The notes below the pieces were generated by a model. That model did not search any database. It saw only the letters and a program-made list of their open reading frames with translations, and was not told where the DNA came from. From assembly GCA_033063855.1 (NCBI GenBank), contig CP093831.1:23250001-23314000 (forward strand): a stretch of DNA of 64,000 bases, given 5' to 3'. The stretch is from Smittia aterrima. Taxonomy: Eukaryota; Arthropoda; Insecta; Diptera; Chironomidae. Numbering within the stretch: the first letter of the stretch is position 1; the number at the start of each line of letters is the position of its first letter. A program made the position numbers and the translations under genes. Below, piece after piece: positions 11,101 through 20,629 of this stretch.

Positions 11101-11490
11101 TTGGTTTGCGACATGAGAACAGGAAGAAACATTACTTTCTTCAAAAACCGAATTTTAGTAAACTGGGATAATCGTCTGTCTCGCTGCAAATGCCTTGACG
11201 AATGCGATTCGGTTAAATACAAATTTGACATTATTTCAAATAATCTTGCTGATTTCGATTTGTGGACTGGTTTGAGCAATCATAACAGAACAATGACATT
11301 AAACTTCAGAATGAAAGATGAGAACATCGTTCCTCTTCGTCGATATCAACCTTTCACATTCAACGAGTTCATTGCTCAATCTGGAGGACTCATGGGACTT
11401 TTCGCTGCTGTGTCAGCTTTATCGATCATCGAAATCTTTTATTTCTTTCCTTTGAGATTGATCACGAACCTGTGCAAAAGATTTCATTAA
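8124..11490 (+). CDS. two-module pickpocket (DEG/ENaC) channel protein
   Basis: Eight exons (8124-8342, 8397-8521, 8572-8820, 8869-9513, 9569-9943, 9997-10126, 10176-10315, 10371-11490) join in frame to 1000 aa. Module 1 has the N-terminal RESSIHG motif, a first helix (about 36-58), a Cys-rich extracellular domain (CYLKHEKQLKFF; CKCLAYCDELSY) and a second helix with GFS at about 468-470. No stop follows. A 40-residue polar linker leads to a second RESSIHG motif (about 518-524), a new first helix (539-560), a second Cys-rich domain and a second helix near 961-990. Family members normally have one module of about 450-550 aa. Each is a sodium/cation channel subunit of the plasma membrane. No in-frame Met or stop separates the modules, so either this is a true tandem fusion or module 2 has an unseen alternative start. 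Confidence 0.82.
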
Positions 11491-11644
11491 AAATTATTTG
11501 AGAAGTAAATTTACAATTTTTATTTCTGGACTACATCAAATCATGAACTTGAAAAGTTTATTTAAAAACGTAAATTTGTCTCAATTAAACTTACGAATGA
11601 TAAGAATTCTTTTGTGTTTTCTAACTCGCGAAAAAAATCTTTTT

Positions 11645-11765
11645 CAGTTCCAACGACTTTTTCAAAACTTTGAATTCTCTTCCCCTCGACTTTGTTTACA
11701 AACTGATCGCGCGCCAACCAAAATTTATTATTTTCCGAGTCTAAAGTGAACGTAAAGCTGTTACA
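11645..11765 (+). promoter_or_regulatory. conserved F-box gene promoter/5' leader, copy C
   Basis: Same block as before copy B: AGTTCCAACGACTTTTTC, the CTTCCCCTCGACTTTG box, TTTACAAACTGATCGCGC and TTTTCCGAGTCTAAAGTGAA, ending at the ATG. Confidence 0.5.
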
Positions 11766-13414
11766 ATGAGCCAACAGAAAGAAGTTGAGTTGAACGATCT
11801 GCCAGAGGAGGTCTTGGTGACTGTGTTCAAACAAATGGACTTCAAAACTTTGTTGGAGTCATCTCTAGTCTGCAAGAAGTAAGATTCTAAATTTTTTGTT
11901 TGTTTCTTGATTTTAAGCTATTTTACTTGTTACAGATGGAACGAAGTGATTGGACAGAACTCTGCAATCATGATGAAGATCAAGCTTGTTGTCGATTTCC
12001 ATCGCGAAGGTTTCCAATTGTCACCTGAGGACTTTACGCGAAATTATCAAATGATCAAAATTATCGCCTTGGATAAAGATTGGAGCAACCTTCCTACATT
12101 GATGAATCGTTATAGTTCACTCCGTGTACTTGAGATTGAAGTTTGCAAAACGGACGATATGGAAAAGCTGAACAATTTATTAGCGCGCATAACTAAACTG
12201 GAGAAATTAAGCATCTCCATGCGGAGGAAAATTTTTAAGACGTCACATGTTGATGTCAGTCATCATAGTTGTCTTAAATCATTGACTCTGATTTCTGAAC
12301 TTACAGTAAGTCCAATTCAAAAGGCTTTTCAGAGTTTCTTATTAATCAGTTTTTTTAATTTTAGACTTTAAAGTTCCCTGAAGCAGCACAGCTAACAAGC
12401 TTGAGAATCAGTGACCTGGAATATAACAACTCTTCTGAACTGATCGATTTTCTCGTTGGCCAGGAAAGTCTTGAGGTGCTTGCAATCCGTACCAATATTC
12501 CTTTTTGCTTTGAAGCTGAAAGAGCTCTCATGAATCTCAACTATGAAAAACTGCTCACAGCTCAATTTTCTCTGAAGCAACTTCTTCTTAACTGGGACAA
12601 CGATTTGTTCGGCTCCGAAAAAAACTTTTTGCACTTCATGAACAAGTTTGCCAACACTTTGGAGGAGTTATATCTTGAACACGAATATCAGAATTCAGCA
12701 TTTCCGGAATCAGTTTACAAGATGATCTTCGAAAAGTTTCGCAAATTGAATACATTGAAAATTAGCATCGATGACGCACCAGATAAAAATGAGTTTTTCC
12801 AGAACCTTTGTGAAAACATTTCTATTCGAGAGTTGATCATTAATGGCTACGGATCTAAAATTTCAATTCAAGGATTCATTGGTAAACTTCCAAACATTCA
12901 AACTCTAGATTTGGAAAGCACCCATCTTTCGAAGAATCTCGTGTCGTTCATCTCAAACAATCTCAGAATGCTGAAGAATCTCCAAGTCGTAAATATTGAA
13001 AATGATGCTTTTGAAGGAGCTTCCATTCCAAGCTTGACAACGATCACAATTAAGTCGTACTTGTACATCAAACCACAAACCTGGAAGCAGATTGTTGCAG
13101 CATTGCCAAACATTAAAATGTTCAACATGCAATGTGCCGAATTATTAAATCACAAGAACATCGGAATTATCACTAAAGGTTGGCCCCATCTGAAACACGT
13201 CATGGTTGGAAAAGGATTCAAAGCCATTTCCGACCTTTTCTTGCGTAACTGCAAAGAGCTGAAGACTCTGAGAATCTACAAGGATGAATACAAATCATAT
13301 ACCAAGAAAGCATCTACGAGCGATTTTGAAAGAGCTGGAATTCAACTCACTTTTTATGCTGATAAGGTTCGGGAATTCACTCATTCTTTTGAAAGACCAT
13401 TTAAGATTGAGTAA
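11766..13414 (+). CDS. F-box/LRR-like protein, copy C
   Basis: Exons 11766-11878, 11936-12305 and 12365-13414 give 510 aa. The F-box (LPEEVLVTVFKQMDFKTLL) is intact, and the second residue cluster reads LESSLVCKK. The LRR-like part in exon 3 is almost identical to copy D at 15183-16232 (about five changes in 337 residues), but differs clearly from copies B and E (for example a YLEHEYQNSAF insertion). Predicted role: substrate-receptor subunit of an SCF ubiquitin ligase (family inference). It lies 275 bp downstream of the two-module ppk gene, in the same orientation. Confidence 0.88.
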
Positions 13415-13907
13415 TTAGAAAATACGAACATCAAACTTGTCTTCCCACCGCAAAATTCATAATCCTACTAAAGATCTCTTTTGCAATTTAATTGAAGCTT
13501 TGTTTATTTTTTTTTTTCAATACATCTAAACGTTTTTTATATTTTATTTGATATTTTCTGTAGATAAACGAGCGGAATTACTTATTAGCTCACTAAATTT
13601 TGAATTCAGTAATAAAAGCATTCTGCAACTTACTCATTCGATTTCTTATTAAACATTTAAAAGCTGAATGATCGAGTGGAAATTCACATCGAACATTCAA
13701 GAATTTTTTTTCTTTCAATCTTCTTTGATCGTCCTTTGTCTTCCCAAGACGCAATGATGAACCGAAGTTAATTTCATGTTAGCATGAACTTGATCTGAAA
13801 CATAAATCTTTAAAAAAAAATATATAAATTCATTGAATCAAACAAAGCAAGCAAGCAGTTTTCATTGAGAGCTTTCGCAGTTGAGCTTTATCCTTTATCC
13901 CTTTATA
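13415..13907. other. intergenic spacer of the tandem unit, with conserved dyad
   Basis: F-box 3' end and ppk upstream region. The dyad TTCATG..CATGAA is at 13773-13788. A further shared segment (GAGCGGAATTACTTATTAGCTCAC, 13570-13593) is common only to the C and D units, supporting their recent duplication. No gene seen. Confidence 0.55.
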
Positions 13908-14292
13908 ATGGTGAAGCACTTTAAAATTTATTGCCGAGAATCATCGATCCACGAATTGCCTTATCGCGTTAACGATGCCATTCACTGGACGGAAAAGGTT
14001 TTTTTTGTATTCGGTTAAATACAAATTTGACATTATTTCAAAAAATCTTGCTGATTTCAATTTGTGGACTGGTTTAAGCAATCATAACAGAACAATGACC
14101 TTAAACTTCAGAATGAAAGATGACAACATCGTTCCTCTTCGTCGATATCAACCTTTCACATTCAACGAGTTCATTGCTCAATCTGGAGGACTCATGGGAC
14201 TTTTCGCTGCTGTGTCAGCTTTATCGATCATCGAAATCTTTTATTTCTTTCCTTTGAGATTGATCACGAACCTGTGCAAAAGATTTCATTAA
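13908..14292 (+). pseudogene. internally deleted pickpocket relic
   Basis: ATG 13908 opens ppk exon 1 (MVKHFKIYCRESSIHELPYRVNDAIHW written in part), which runs to EKVFF. It is then fused directly to the last exon at the sequence matching ATTCGGTTAAATAC, in the wrong frame, so translation stops at TAA 14016-14018 after 36 codons. The C-terminal helix region remains open in another frame to 14292. All exons between are missing. Same junction as the relic at 16768. Confidence 0.85.
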
Positions 14293-14459
14293 AAATTTGT
14301 TGAGAAGTAAATTTACCACTTTTATTTCTGGACTTCATCAAATCATGAACTTGAAAAGTTTATTTAAAACCGTAAATTTGTCTCAATTAAACTTTCGAAT
14401 GATAAGAATTCTTTTGTTTTCTACAAACGAATTTTTATTTTAAGCAAAAGAATCTTTTT

Positions 14460-14581
14460 CAGTTCCAACGACTTTTTCAAAACTTTCAACTTTCTCTTCC
14501 CCTCGATTTTGTTTACAAACTGATCGCGCGCAAACCTAATTTATTATTTTCCGAGTCTAAAGTAAACGCAAATCTGTTACA
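14460..14581 (+). promoter_or_regulatory. conserved F-box gene promoter/5' leader, copy D
   Basis: Same conserved block as upstream of copies B and C, with AGTTCCAACGACTTTTTC, TTCCCCTCGATTTTG and TTTACAAACTGATCGCGC. Confidence 0.5.
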
Positions 14582-16232
14582 ATGAGCCAACAGCAAGAAG
14601 TTGAGTTAAACGATTTGCCAGAGGAGGTCTTGGTGACTGTGTTCAAACAAATGGATGTCAAAACTTTGTTGCAATCATCTCTAGTCTGCAAGAAGTAAGA
14701 TTCTATTTTGTTTGTTTGTTACTTTATTTTGAGCTAATTTTCTCTACAGATGGAACGAAATAATAGGACAGAACTCAGCAATCATGATGAAGTTCAAGCT
14801 TGTTGTTAATTTCTATCGCAAAAATTTCCAATTGTCGCCTGAGGACTTCACACGAAATTATCAAATGATCAAAATTATCGCCTTGGATAAAGATTGGAGC
14901 AACCTTCCTACATTGATGAATCGTTATAGTTCACTCCGTGTACTTGAGATTGAAGTTTGCAAAACGGACGATATGGAAAAGCTGAACAATTTATTAGCGC
15001 ACATTACGAAACTGGAGAAATTAAGCATCTCCATGCGGAGGAAAAGTTTTAAGACGTCACATGTTGATGTCAGTCATCATAGTTGTCTTAAATCATTGAC
15101 TTTGAAATCTAGATATCTTACAGTAAGTCCAATTCGAAAAACTTTTCAGAGTTTCTTATTAATCAGTTTTTTTTAATTTCAGACTTTAAAGTTTCCTGAG
15201 GCAGCACAGCTAACAAGCTTGAGAATCAGTGACCTGGAATATAACAACTCTTCTGAACTGATCGATTTTCTCGTTGGCCAGAAAAGTCTTGAGGTGCTTG
15301 CAATCCGTACCAATATTCCGTTTAGCTTTGAAGCTGAAAGAGCTCTCATGAATCTCAACTATGAAAAACTGCTCACAGCTCAATTTTCTCTGAAGCAACT
15401 TCTTCTTAACTGGGACAACGATTTGTTCGGCTCCGAAAAAAACTTTTTGCACTTCATGAACAAGTTTGCCAACACTTTGGAGGAGTTATATCTTGAACAC
15501 GAATATCAGAATTCAGCATTTCCGGAATCAGTTTACAAGATGATCTTCGAAAAGTTTCGCAAATTGAATACATTGAAAATTAGTATCGATGACGCACCAG
15601 ATAAAAATGAGTTTTTCCAGAACCTTTGTGAAAACATTTCTATTCGAGAGTTGATCATTAATGGCTACGGATCTAAAATTTCAATTCAAGGATTCATTGG
15701 TAAACTTCCAAACATTCAAACTCTAGATTTGGAAAGCACCCATCTTTCGAAGAATCTCGTGTCGTTCATCTCAAACAATCTCAGAATGCTGAAGAATCTC
15801 CAAGTCGTAAATATTGAAAATGATGCTTTTGAAGGAGCTTCCATTCCAAGCTTGACAACGATCACAATTAAGTCGTACTTGTACATCAAACCACAAACCT
15901 GGAAGCAGATTGTAGCAGCATTACCAAACATTAAAATATTCAACATGCAATGTGCCGAATTATTAAATCACAAGAACATCGGAATTATCACTAAAGGTTG
16001 GCCCCATCTGAAACACGTCATGGTTGGAAAAGGATTCAAAGCCATTTCCGACCTTTTCTTGCGTAACTGCAAAGAGCTGAAGACTCTGAGAATCCACAAG
16101 GATGAATACAAATCATATACCAAGAAAGCATCTACGAGCGATTTTGAACGAGCTGGAGTTCAACTCACTTTTTATGCTGATAAGGTTCGGGAATTCACTC
16201 ATTCTTTTGAAAGACCATTTAAGATTGAGTAA
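14582..16232 (+). CDS. F-box/LRR-like protein, copy D
   Basis: Exons 14582-14694, 14750-15122 and 15183-16232 give 511 aa. Exon 1 encodes the F-box with one change from the other copies (KQMDVKTLL). Exon 2 differs from copy C mainly in its first 30 codons (MMKFKLVVNFYRKNFQ), while exon 3 is nearly identical to copy C. Predicted SCF substrate receptor, as for its paralogues. The neighbouring upstream ppk is a deleted relic, so this F-box gene now stands alone in its unit. Confidence 0.88.
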
Positions 16233-16767
16233 TTAGAAAATACGAACATCAAACTTGTCTTCCCACCGCAAAATTCATAATCCTACTAAAGATCTCTTTT
16301 GCAATTTAATTGAAGCTTTGTTTATTTTTTTTCAATACATCTAAACGTTTTGGAAATTTTATTTGATATTTTCTGTAGATCAACGAGCGGAATTACTTAT
16401 TAGCTCACTAAATTTGGAATTCGTTAATAAAAACCTTCTGCAACTTACTCATTCGATTTCTTATTAAAAATTTAAAAGCTGAATGATGGAGTGGAAATTC
16501 ACATCGAACATTCAAGAATTTTTTTTCTTTCAATCTTCTTTAATCGTCCTTTGTCTTCCCAAGACGCAATGATGAACCGAAGTTCATTTCATGTTAGCAT
16601 AAACTTGATTTGAAACATAAATCGCCGATAGAAAAAATGTCGAGGCTTCGTAACATGCGAAGCACAAAACATTTGAAAGAATTGTAAATTCATCGAATCA
16701 AACAAAGCACGCAAGCAGCTTTCATTGAGAGCTTTCGCAGTTGAGCTTTATCCTTTATCCCTTTATA
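16233..16767. other. intergenic spacer of the tandem unit, with imperfect dyad
   Basis: Copy of the C/D spacer. The dyad at 16588-16603 is damaged on its right side (TTCATG..CATAAA). AATAAAAACCTTCTGC near 16427 is the likely polyadenylation area of copy D. No gene seen. Confidence 0.55.
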
Positions 16768-17159
16768 ATGGTGAAGCACTTTAAAATTTATTGCCGCGAA
16801 TCATCGATCCCCGAATTGCCTTATCGCGTTAACGATGCGATTCACTGGATTCACTGGACGGAAAAGGTTTTTTGTATTCGGTTAAATACAAATTTGACAT
16901 TATTTCAAATAATCTTGCTGATTTCGATTTGTGGACTGGTTTGAGCAATCATAACAGAACAATGACCTTAAATTTCAGAATGAAAGATGAGAACATCGTT
17001 CCTCTTCGTCGATATCAACCTTTCACATTCAACGAGTTCATTGCTCAATCTGGAGGACTCATGGGACTTTTCGCTGCTGTGTCAGCTTTATCAATCATCG
17101 AAATCTTTGATTTCTTTCCTTTGAGATTGATCACAAACCTGTGCAAAAGATTTCATTAA
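16768..17159 (+). pseudogene. internally deleted pickpocket relic
   Basis: ATG 16768 opens exon 1 (MVKHFKIYCRESSIPELPY), with a small IHW duplication. It then crosses the same deletion junction as the relic at 13908 and stops at 16944 after 58 codons. The C-terminal exon (YSVKYKFDIIS to CKRFH) is open in another frame (16872-17159). All middle exons are absent. One substitution (IEIFDFF) sits in the membrane helix. Confidence 0.85.
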
Positions 17160-17283
17160 AAATTATTTGAGAAGTAAATTTACAATTTTTATTTCTGGAC
17201 TACATCAAATCATGAACTTGAAAAGTTTATTTAAGACCGTAAATTTCTCTCAATTAAATTTTGGAATGAAAAGATTCTTTTTC

Positions 17284-17406
17284 AGTTCCAACGACTTTTT
17301 CATAACTTTCAACTCTTCCCTTCCCCTCGACTTTGCTTACAAACTGATCGCGCAACAAACCAAATTTATTATTTTCCGAGTCTAAAGTGAACGCAAATCT
17401 GTTACA
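17284..17406 (+). promoter_or_regulatory. conserved F-box gene promoter/5' leader, copy E
   Basis: Same block as the other copies, with AGTTCCAACGACTTTTTCATA, TTCCCCTCGACTTTG and TTACAAACTGATCGCGC before the ATG. Confidence 0.5.
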
Positions 17407-19060
17407 ATGAGCCAACAGCAAAAAGTTGAGTTGAACGATCTGCCAGAGGTATTGGTGGCTGTGTTCAAACAAATGGACTTCAAAACTTTGTTACAATCAT
17501 CTCTAGTCTGCAAGAAGTAAAATTCTAATTTTTTTGTTTGTCACTTGATTCTATCTAAGCTAATTTACTTTTTACAGATGGAACGAAGTCATTGGACAGA
17601 ACTCTGCAATCTTGAAGATTAAGCTTGTTGTCGATTTCCATCGCGAAGATTTCCAAATATCGCCTGAAGACTTCACACGAAATTATCAAATTATCAAAAT
17701 TATCGGCTTGGACAAAGATTGGAGCAACCTTCCTACATTGATGAATCGTTATAGTTCACTTCGAGTGCTTGAGATCGTAGATTGCAAAACGATTGAAACG
17801 AAAAAGATCAACGATTTATTGGCTAGCATAACGAAACTGGAGAAGTTAAGCATCTTCATGATGAGGACCTGTCTTCACTTCAGCTGGTTTCTGAAGTTAC
17901 ATGTCGATGTCAGTCATCATAATTGTCTTAAATCATTGACTCTGATTTCTGATTGTACAGTAAGTCAAATGGAGAAGGCTTTTCAGAGTTTTTTATTAAT
18001 CATTTTGTTTTAATTTCAGACCCTAAAGTTTCCTGAAGCAGCACAGCTTACAAGCTTGAGAATCAGCAAACTTTATGATAAACAGTATTCTGAATTGATC
18101 GATTTTCTTGTTGGCCAGAAAAGTCTTGAGGTGCTTGCAATCAGTATCATTAATCCTCATCGCTCGGAAGCTAAAAGAGCACGCATAGATCACAACTTTG
18201 AGAAACTGCTCACAGCTCAATTTTCTCTGAAGAAACTTGTGATTAACTGGGATTACAATTTGTTCGGCTCAGAGAAAAACTTTTTGCTCTTCATGAACAA
18301 GTTTGTTACCTCTTTGGAGGAGTTACACATTGAAGAAGAATGTCCGGAATCATTTTACATGATGATCTTCGAAGAGTTTCGCAAACTGAATACATTGAGA
18401 GTTCGCATCGATGTCGCACCAAATGGAAATGAGTTTTACCAGAATCTTCGTGAAAATATTTCAATTCGAGAGTTGATCATCGATGGTCACGGATCTAACA
18501 TTACAATTCAAGGATTTATTGGTAAACTTCCAAATGTTCAAACTCTGGTTTTGGAGAACAAGTATTTTTCGAAAGATCTGGTGACTTTGATCTCAAACAA
18601 TCTCAAAATTCTGAAGAATCTTCAAGTCGCAGGTATTGACAATGATGCTTTTGAAGGAGCTTCCATCCAAAGCTTGACAACGATCACATCAACATCTGGT
18701 TACTACACACCAAAGGATTGGAAGCAAATTGTAGCAGCAGCGCCAAACATTGAAAAATTGAACATTCAATATGCCTACGTTTTAGATCGCAAGATCATCG
18801 GAATTATCACTGAAGGTTGGCCCCAACTAAAGCACGTCATGATTGGAAAAGGATTCAAATCTTCAAAAGCTATTTTCAACCTTTTCTTGCGTAACTGCAA
18901 AGAGCTGAAGACTCTGAAAATCCACAAGGATGTATCTAAACTAGATTCTAAAGTGGCATCTACGAGCGATTTTGAACGAGCTGGAGTTAAACTCACTTTT
19001 TATGCTGGTGAGGTTCGGGAGTTCACTTCTTCTTATGAGAGACCATTCAAGTTTGAGTAA
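17407..19060 (+). CDS. F-box/LRR-like protein, copy E
   Basis: Exons 17407-17516, 17578-17959 and 18020-19060 give 510 aa. The F-box lacks one glutamate (LPEVLVAVFKQMDF, where other copies have LPEEVLVTVF), an in-frame codon loss in helix 1. A second in-frame loss removes two methionines at the start of exon 2 (NSAILKIKL). The LRR-like region is closest to copies A and B. Predicted SCF substrate receptor; whether the shortened F-box still binds Skp1 is uncertain. Confidence 0.87.
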
Positions 19061-19839
19061 TTAGAAAATGCGAACATCGAATCCCACAACAAATTTTGTA
19101 ATCTTGCCAAAGATCTCTTTTGCAATTTATTTGAAGCTTTGTTTAATTTCCTTTCATTACATTTCAACATTCTTTAAACATTCTTTGATAATTTCTGTAC
19201 AAAAACGAGCGAAATTAACTCAAAACAATTTTGAATTCGTTAATAAAAATAAGACTTTTGCAACTTGCGAATTTGATTTCTTATTAAAATTTTAAAAAAC
19301 TGAATGATCAAGTGGAAATTGCGATTGTGATTTAAGAAAATTTAATTTTTCTTTCAATCTTCTTTGATCGCCCTTTGTCTTTTCAAGACGCGATGATGAA
19401 TCGAAGTTAATTTCATGATAGCATGAACCTTATCGCGTTAACGATATGTTAAATTTTATGAAACGAAAAAAGAAATTAATTGAATCAAACAATTGAAACA
19501 ATTGAAGCTATTTTGAACTTTAATATTTTCTGACTCAATTGGTTTGGTTGTAGATAAAGTTCATTTCTTCTCCAGTCGATGGAGAATATTAATTTGGAAA
19601 AACTTGGGATTTTAAGCTCAAAATGAGATTGATTAGGTTCGATAGTGAAACTTTCAATTAACGTAGCGATGGCATGTCATTCTATCTAAGTTTACTATGT
19701 TTCACGCTTTAAAAAGCAAACAAGAAAAATCATTTTACGATGGTACAAGTTTTTCAATTTAATCGGATTCTTTATTTGCCAAATTGTAAGTTTTTGTCTT
19801 CTTAAATATTATATTGGAAACTCTAAGTTTCTTTCAGAT
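19061..19839. other. spacer at the right edge of the array
   Basis: Holds the copy E 3' end, the dyad at 19412-19427 (TTCATG..CATGAA) and a tiny leftover of ppk exon 1 (CTTATCGCGTTAACGAT near 19429), after which similarity to the array ends. Nothing else recognisable until the DUF1091 remnant. Confidence 0.5.
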
Positions 19840-20355
19840 CGCAACTTATTTCGGGACTGACAGGTCGAACAATTATATCAACTACAGTATCGTTTCAAAA
19901 CGCGAATCGCTCATTAGAATTTGAATATAAAGTTAAACTTTTTAGGAGTTTCATCATCAGTCTTGAAACTTCATTCACGATGAAGAAAATTCTTCAGTCA
20001 ACTTTCATTATGATTATAATAATTCGTACACGGCTGAAGTGAAAATCTTCGCGAAGCAAGGCGGTGAATATCGATTGATGCCTTACAAACTACCAAAGAA
20101 AAGAATTTGCGACTTCTTTCAAAACGATAAATGGTTCTATCCTGAGCTTGCTGCAGCTTCAACTTTTCCAGAACATTTCCCCTGTCCGTTTCCAAAAGTA
20201 AGTAAACTTCTTAGAGATTTTTTTGGCCTAATCAAGCTTTTGCTTATTAGCAAGTTATCATATTTCGCGGATACAGCCTGACTTTAAAAGCTTTGCCACT
20301 TGTTATCTTGGCTAAAGTTACTTTCATGGGTACCAGCCAACCCACATTCTCGTAA
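19840..20355 (+). pseudogene. DUF1091-like secreted protein remnant
   Basis: Exon A (about 19840-20197) ends with a DUF1091-type signature: EYRLMPYKLPKKRICDFF, then WFYPELAAASTFPEHF and CPFPK. It is spliced (GTAAGT..TTAG) to exon B (20251-20355), which encodes QVIIFRGYSLTLKALP and ends at TAA. The N-terminal half (NRSLEFEYKVKLFRSFII) is in a different frame from the C-terminal half, so there is a frameshift near 19955-19985. No clean signal-peptide exon joins in phase. I call it a pseudogene; an unrecognised intron could rescue it. Confidence 0.5.
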
Positions 20356-20629
20356 CTGAGGGACCACGATTGGTGGCCCCTTGTATTATCTTCCTTTTCC
20401 GAAGGGCCAACGATCGGTGGGCTCTCAGCTGGCGCCCATAAATGACCTCAGAGCCGTTATCTTAAGAAACGGAGAGTATGCATGTGAATTGAGTGTTTGG
20501 GAAAACACAAAGAGAATTTGGCAATTCAGGGTGTACGTGGGTATCGTTAATATTTAATTATATGGACATAAATTAATAAAAGTTCCGAAAGAAAAAATTG
20601 TTAAGGAATAGACTTTATTATGAAAATAT
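20356..20629. other. GC-rich block with paired short hairpin motifs
   Basis: From about 20356 to 20460 the base composition is clearly GC-richer than the surroundings. Two related motifs occur: CCACGATTGGTGG, a small hairpin, and CCAACGATCGGTGGGC. I see no coding frame. Origin unknown; a repeat fragment is possible. Confidence 0.3.

Noticed and set aside
8124..11490. Two separate neighbouring ppk genes
   Set aside because: I found no stop after module 1, no ATG before module 2 and perfect phase across all introns, so a single gene is the simpler reading, though RNA evidence is needed.
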